Source of the DNA: JBAZWE01 sp041660545
GTDB lineage: Bacteria > Actinomycetota > Thermoleophilia > BMS3ABIN01
Direction: 5' to 3'
Assembly (NCBI GenBank): GCA_041660545.1
Contig: JBAZWE010000084.1
Coordinates: 1 to 8,211, forward strand
DNA: 8,211 bases
Positions 5,790 through 8,211 of the stretch are shown in pieces; within the stretch, counting starts at the first letter, position 1, and every line of letters begins with the position of its first letter. Under the pieces are notes generated by a model. That model saw only the letters and a program-made list of their open reading frames with translations. It was not told the origin of the DNA and ran no database searches. Both the position numbers and the translations under genes were made by a program.

Positions 5790-5854
5790 TGGCGGGAAGG
5801 CGTAGGAATCGAACCTACCAACGACGGGGTTACCGCCGCCTACCGGTTTTGAAG
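5790..5854 (-). repeat. att core copy 4 (within intact selC)
   Basis: This is the reference 65-bp segment inside the functional gene. It ends at base 1 of the anticodon loop (5854), beyond which the tRNA 5' half (ACCAGC) replaces the TTCGGTGCGG of the displaced copies. Integration with crossover in the anticodon loop restores the tRNA each time, since the incoming element supplies an identical 3' part. Confidence 0.85.
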
Positions 5855-5885
5855 ACCAGCTGGGCCACCAGACCCCTGCCCTCCC
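5790..5885 (-). tRNA. selC: tRNA-Sec (anticodon TCA), intact
   Basis: The gene is 96 nt, with CCA encoded. The acceptor stem is 8 bp (GGGAGGGC with GCCTTCCC, one G-T pair). The T arm has a 5-bp stem, GTAGG/CCTAC, around TTCGATT. Together they give the 8+5 pattern of bacterial tRNA-Sec. The anticodon stem CTGGT/ACCGG encloses loop CTTCAAA with anticodon TCA (5852-5850). A long variable arm follows (GGCGGCGG/CCCGTCGT). The discriminator is G. It is charged with Ser, converted to Sec and delivered to UGA codons by SelB, whose gene lies about 0.7 kb upstream on the same strand. The 3' portion from the first anticodon-loop base onward equals the att core repeated three times to the left. Confidence 0.95.
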
Positions 5886-5901
5886 GTATCAGGAACTGCC
5901 T

Positions 5902-5920
5902 GGCGCCGGAGGCCGGCGCC
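5902..5920 (-). other. GC-rich hairpin in the selC leader
   Basis: GGCGCCGG (5902-5909) and CCGGCGCC (5913-5920) form a perfect 8-bp stem with a 3-base loop, 16 bases before the mature tRNA 5' end. It may sit in the pre-tRNA leader or end transcription from the lipoprotein gene. On the plus strand it is followed by GATTTTAT. No T-run follows on the minus strand. Confidence 0.5.
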
Positions 5921-5921
5921 G

Positions 5922-5929
5922 ATTTTATA
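5922..5929 (-). promoter_or_regulatory. Possible -10 element for selC
   Basis: TATAAAAT on the minus strand lies about 37 bases before the tRNA 5' end. No good -35 hexamer is found at 16-18 bp spacing, so the call rests on the -10 match and position alone. Confidence 0.3.
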
Positions 5930-5974
5930 CCGCAGATGTGGATATCAGTATACCGGGCTTAAATACCGGATGCA

Positions 5975-6400
5975 TCACTGGATGCTGAACTTTTTTACGA
6001 CCGGCGTGCTGTTGTCACTGGAGAGTGTCAGTGTCACCTCATAGTCGCCCTTTGGCCAACCTGCGGTCGGCGATGTCATGGAGGATGTGTATGGCTGTGA
6101 ACCGCCTTCTTTTGCTTCCGCTGTCACCGAGTCGATATCCTGGGGATCGTTGCCGAGCTCTCCCTTGATATATCTCCAGGACGATGTCACCTTGGTGCCG
6201 CTGGGAGCGTTATTCAGATTGGCGGAAAGGAAAATCTCCGCGGTAGTGGTTTTAAACGTTGAGTTGTCCGAGCTGCATATGCCTTTGCTGTCGGCATCGC
6301 TGCATATCTTGACGTCTGAAATGCCGGCGGTTGAGACGCTGCATGCCTGTAGTGTTATCATGACCAGCATGGCTCCAGCCAGGGCGATTATTTTTTTCAA
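5975..6400 (-). CDS. Small lipoprotein, unknown function
   Basis: The protein has 141 residues from a TTG start at 6400, preceded five bases away by AAAGAAAGGGA. The N terminus MKKIIALAGAMLVMITLQAC is a lipoprotein signal with cleavage before Cys20 (lipobox LQAC). The mature part is a single beta-rich, Ig-like domain: SWRYIKGE, the motif SPTAGWPKGDYEVTLTL and VKKFSIQ at the end. Such short anchored domains occur in many anaerobic bacteria and archaea without known function. Cys33 and Cys42 could form a disulphide. It lies between selB and selC on the same strand but is probably not part of selenium metabolism. The AT-rich stretch upstream (6410-6460) contains several TATA-like words on the minus strand, without a clear -35. 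Confidence 0.8.
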   Translation of the reverse strand: MKKIIALAGAMLVMITLQACSVSTAGISDVKICSDADSKGICSSDNSTFKTTTAEIFLSANLNNAPSGTKVTSSWRYIKGELGNDPQDIDSVTAEAKEGGSQPYTSSMTSPTAGWPKGDYEVTLTLSSDNSTPVVKKFSIQ

Positions 6401-6460
6401 AGCGGTCCCTTTCTTTACTCGTGTTTATATATTAGTGACTTCTATAATATACGATTGGTT

Positions 6461-6600
6461 GAGATTCTTCGTCGCTTCGCTCCTCAGAATGACAATCACA
6501 TACACTCATAGAATGACAATCGCATACGCTCATAGAATGACAATCGCATGCACTTTTTTGAATGACAATCACGCGTGCCCCTCGGAATGAGATTCAATCC
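6461..6600. repeat. Intergenic repeat cluster: dispersed motif plus 24-25-bp tandem units
   Basis: GAGATTCTTCGTCGCTTCGC followed by TCCTCAGAATGAC (6461-6493) is a sequence I recall from intergenic regions of many unrelated bacteria. It is followed by copies of AGAATGACAATC starting at 6486, 6510 and 6534, a diverged copy near 6559 and a partial one near 6584, with spacings of 24, 24, 25 and 25 bp. Units share 11-12 bp and then vary (CACATACACTCAT, CGCATACGCTCAT). It fills most of the gap between selB and the lipoprotein gene. Confidence 0.75.
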
Positions 6601-6613
6601 TGTTATGACTCGC

Positions 6614-8211
6614 TCAGCCGCTTATCTTCTTCCTCAATACCCTATAGTCGCCGTCTCTACGCGTGACTCCGGTCCGGTCAAAGTATTCCAGTAGCGCCTG
6701 GGCGAACTTGCGGCTGGCTCCGATCAGGTCGCGGAAATCGGCCAGGGTGATCTGTCCGGCCTCCTGGCAACGGTCGATCACCGCGCGCTGCGCTCTCTCA
6801 AGCGTCTCGGGAGCGAAGTAGAGGTCGGGCTTTATCCTTACCGCGCGTCCGCTTTCCTCCAGCAGTTTTGCCAGCAGCTTGAGGTCGTTGCCCGAGACAC
6901 CGGCGCCGCGGCCGAGCTCGGCCAGGGAGGGTGGCGACATATCCGCCTCACTTATCCCGCCGGCGATTTTTTCCATGGCATCTTTCTGCTGTACGGTCAA
7001 TCGGGCTTCGGCGCTGGGCAGGGAATAACGCTGAGCCTTCATAGCGGCTATACCGTTCTCCACGGCTGACGCCAGCAGCGCCTGAAAGTCACGCCCACTC
7101 GCATCCATGCCTAAAAATTTCGCGATCTCGTCGGCGGGCAGACTCGGATCGGCTGGCGATTTTTTCTGCCTCGCTTCCAGCGCCGTCACCAGCCGGTTCT
7201 CAAAATCGGCGGCTGCGGGCGGTGAGAAGAAAATCTCTTCGCCGGCGCCGGTTTTTTTTATCGCCACATCAGGGTCGGCCAGCGTCGTAGACAGTTCCTC
7301 GCCAGCCACCTGACCACGGGCATCAAGCTCATTGAAGCTCAACCCGCCGGGGCTGGCTTCGGCCAGCAGCAGTTCTACGATCTGTGCCGCGTTTCCCTTT
7401 TCCAGGATCTCCAGACGCCGGACAACCTCATCGCCCTTGCCATGTTTACGCGGATGCGTGTCGATGACCACGCCGCCACCGATGGTCGTAACCGGGGTCA
7501 ACGAACGAAGTATGAATCTGTCACCCTTGGCGGGGACGATCTTGGTTTTCAGGCGCACCTGGGCGTAACAGCTCTCGCCGGGGGTCAAAAGGTCGCGGTC
7601 GGCGAACATCAGTTTGGCGGTGGCGTCGGCGGTGCCGTGATGAAAGCGGACCTGGGCTCCGTACTTCAGCTGTATGGACGAGCCCGGCAAAAGCTGGATG
7701 CGGGCGTCGACCATATATGTTGTATCAACTCCCTCGCCTTTGACGATCATCTGTCCGCGCTCGAGCCTGTCTTTATCAATCCCGGAAAGGTTGATCGCGA
7801 CCCGCCGCCCCGCGTCGGCGCACTCGACGGGATGATCGTGTACCTGTACCGCGCGGGCGCGGCAGGGAATATCCTCGGGCATCAGGCGCACGCTGTCTTC
7901 GGTGCAGATACGGCCCGACCAGAGGGTGCCGGTCACAACGGTGCCGATTCCCTTCAGGGTAAAGACGCGGTCGACCGGCAGACGGGCGACGCCGGAGACC
8001 TGATGCGCCACTTCAGCCTTGCCGGCGGCTTCTTCAAGATGGCCCAGCAGCAGGGGGATGCCTTCGCCTGTCTTTGAACTCACCCCTACCAATGGTGTGT
8101 CTATATATGGAGTCCCGGCAAGGAAATCCTCGATGTCGGCCTGGACGAGTTCGAGCATGTCCTCGTCGACCAGGTCGGTCTTGGTTATGGCGATTACGCC
8201 CTGGGGGATCT
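6614..8211 (-). CDS. selB: Selenocysteine-specific elongation factor SelB, 5' partial
   Basis: The frame is open to the window edge and 532 residues are visible; the first 100 or so, with the P-loop, are missing. The first visible residues contain ITKTDLVD (G4 guanine-specificity motif) and, about 30 residues on, VGVSSKTGEG (G5). Domain II shows FTLKGIGTVVTGTLWSG. Domain III ends around SLTPVTTIGGGVVID, a SelB signature. The C-terminal 250 residues are the winged-helix domains that bind the SECIS hairpin, ending TRRDGDYRVLRKK. SelB carries Sec-tRNA to the ribosome at UGA codons in a GTP-dependent manner. ATG at 8158 is internal and not the start. The stop TGA lies at 6614-6616. Proximity to selC supports the call. 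Bases 5' of the edge probably hold the rest of selB and perhaps selA. Confidence 0.95.
   Translation of the reverse strand, partial: IPQGVIAITKTDLVDEDMLELVQADIEDFLAGTPYIDTPLVGVSSKTGEGIPLLLGHLEEAAGKAEVAHQVSGVARLPVDRVFTLKGIGTVVTGTLWSGRICTEDSVRLMPEDIPCRARAVQVHDHPVECADAGRRVAINLSGIDKDRLERGQMIVKGEGVDTTYMVDARIQLLPGSSIQLKYGAQVRFHHGTADATAKLMFADRDLLTPGESCYAQVRLKTKIVPAKGDRFILRSLTPVTTIGGGVVIDTHPRKHGKGDEVVRRLEILEKGNAAQIVELLLAEASPGGLSFNELDARGQVAGEELSTTLADPDVAIKKTGAGEEIFFSPPAAADFENRLVTALEARQKKSPADPSLPADEIAKFLGMDASGRDFQALLASAVENGIAAMKAQRYSLPSAEARLTVQQKDAMEKIAGGISEADMSPPSLAELGRGAGVSGNDLKLLAKLLEESGRAVRIKPDLYFAPETLERAQRAVIDRCQEAGQITLADFRDLIGASRKFAQALLEYFDRTGVTRRDGDYRVLRKKISG

Noticed and set aside
6078..6590. 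170-codon plus-strand frame opposite the lipoprotein gene
   Set aside because: It is antisense to a gene with a clear lipobox and ribosome site, and its end runs through the tandem repeats.
6486..6600. Possible CRISPR array from regular 24-25-bp spacing
   Set aside because: The conserved part is only 11-12 bp, the variable parts are about 12 bp and resemble each other, and there is no cas gene or leader. It is a short tandem repeat.
7442..8077. 211-codon plus-strand frame opposite selB
   Set aside because: It is antisense to strongly conserved SelB domains. Long open antisense frames are expected in GC-rich coding sequence.

Overview
The window is an integration hot spot at the selenocysteine tRNA gene (selC), next to a conventional selenocysteine locus. 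An intact tRNA-Sec lies on the minus strand at 5790-5885. A lipoprotein gene and selB (running off the right edge) lie to its right, on the same strand. To its left are three more copies of the 3' part of the same tRNA (645-709, 2666-2730, 4872-4936), all in the same orientation. The four 65-bp copies are identical by eye and run from the anticodon loop to the encoded CCA end. They behave like attachment-site cores and cut the left 5.8 kb into a partial element 0 (1-644) and elements A (2.0 kb), B (2.2 kb) and C (0.9 kb). Copies 1-3 are each followed by a 141-bp block of constant length (about 84-87% identical by hand count) that carries repeated motifs resembling arm sites of a tyrosine recombinase.

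No integrase, excisionase, relaxase or phage gene is visible in any element, and each carries only one or two ordinary genes. The arrangement resembles tandem accretion of integrase-less, cis-mobilizable islands, with growth at the intact tRNA. By that logic element C is the newest insert and those to the left are older. Cargo, left to right: the 3' end of a DUF3494 (ice-binding-like) surface protein with an LPNTG sorting signal (element 0); a YggT-like membrane protein, an unrecognised membrane-anchored protein and a broken DUF3494 gene (A); a PAS-GAF-PAS sensor that lost any output domain and a degraded IS3-type transposase (B); a SET-domain protein whose last codons lie inside the arm repeats (C).

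The right side (5790-8211) looks like stable chromosome: selC, a short lipoprotein gene, a small intergenic repeat cluster and selB. SelB and tRNA-Sec together insert selenocysteine at UGA codons. No selenoprotein gene is visible here.

The organism is a selenocysteine-using bacterium. The LPNTG-hydrophobic-basic tail suggests sortase anchoring and hence a monoderm envelope (actinobacterial, chloroflexal or a related anaerobic lineage). This is an inference and the phylum cannot be fixed from the window.
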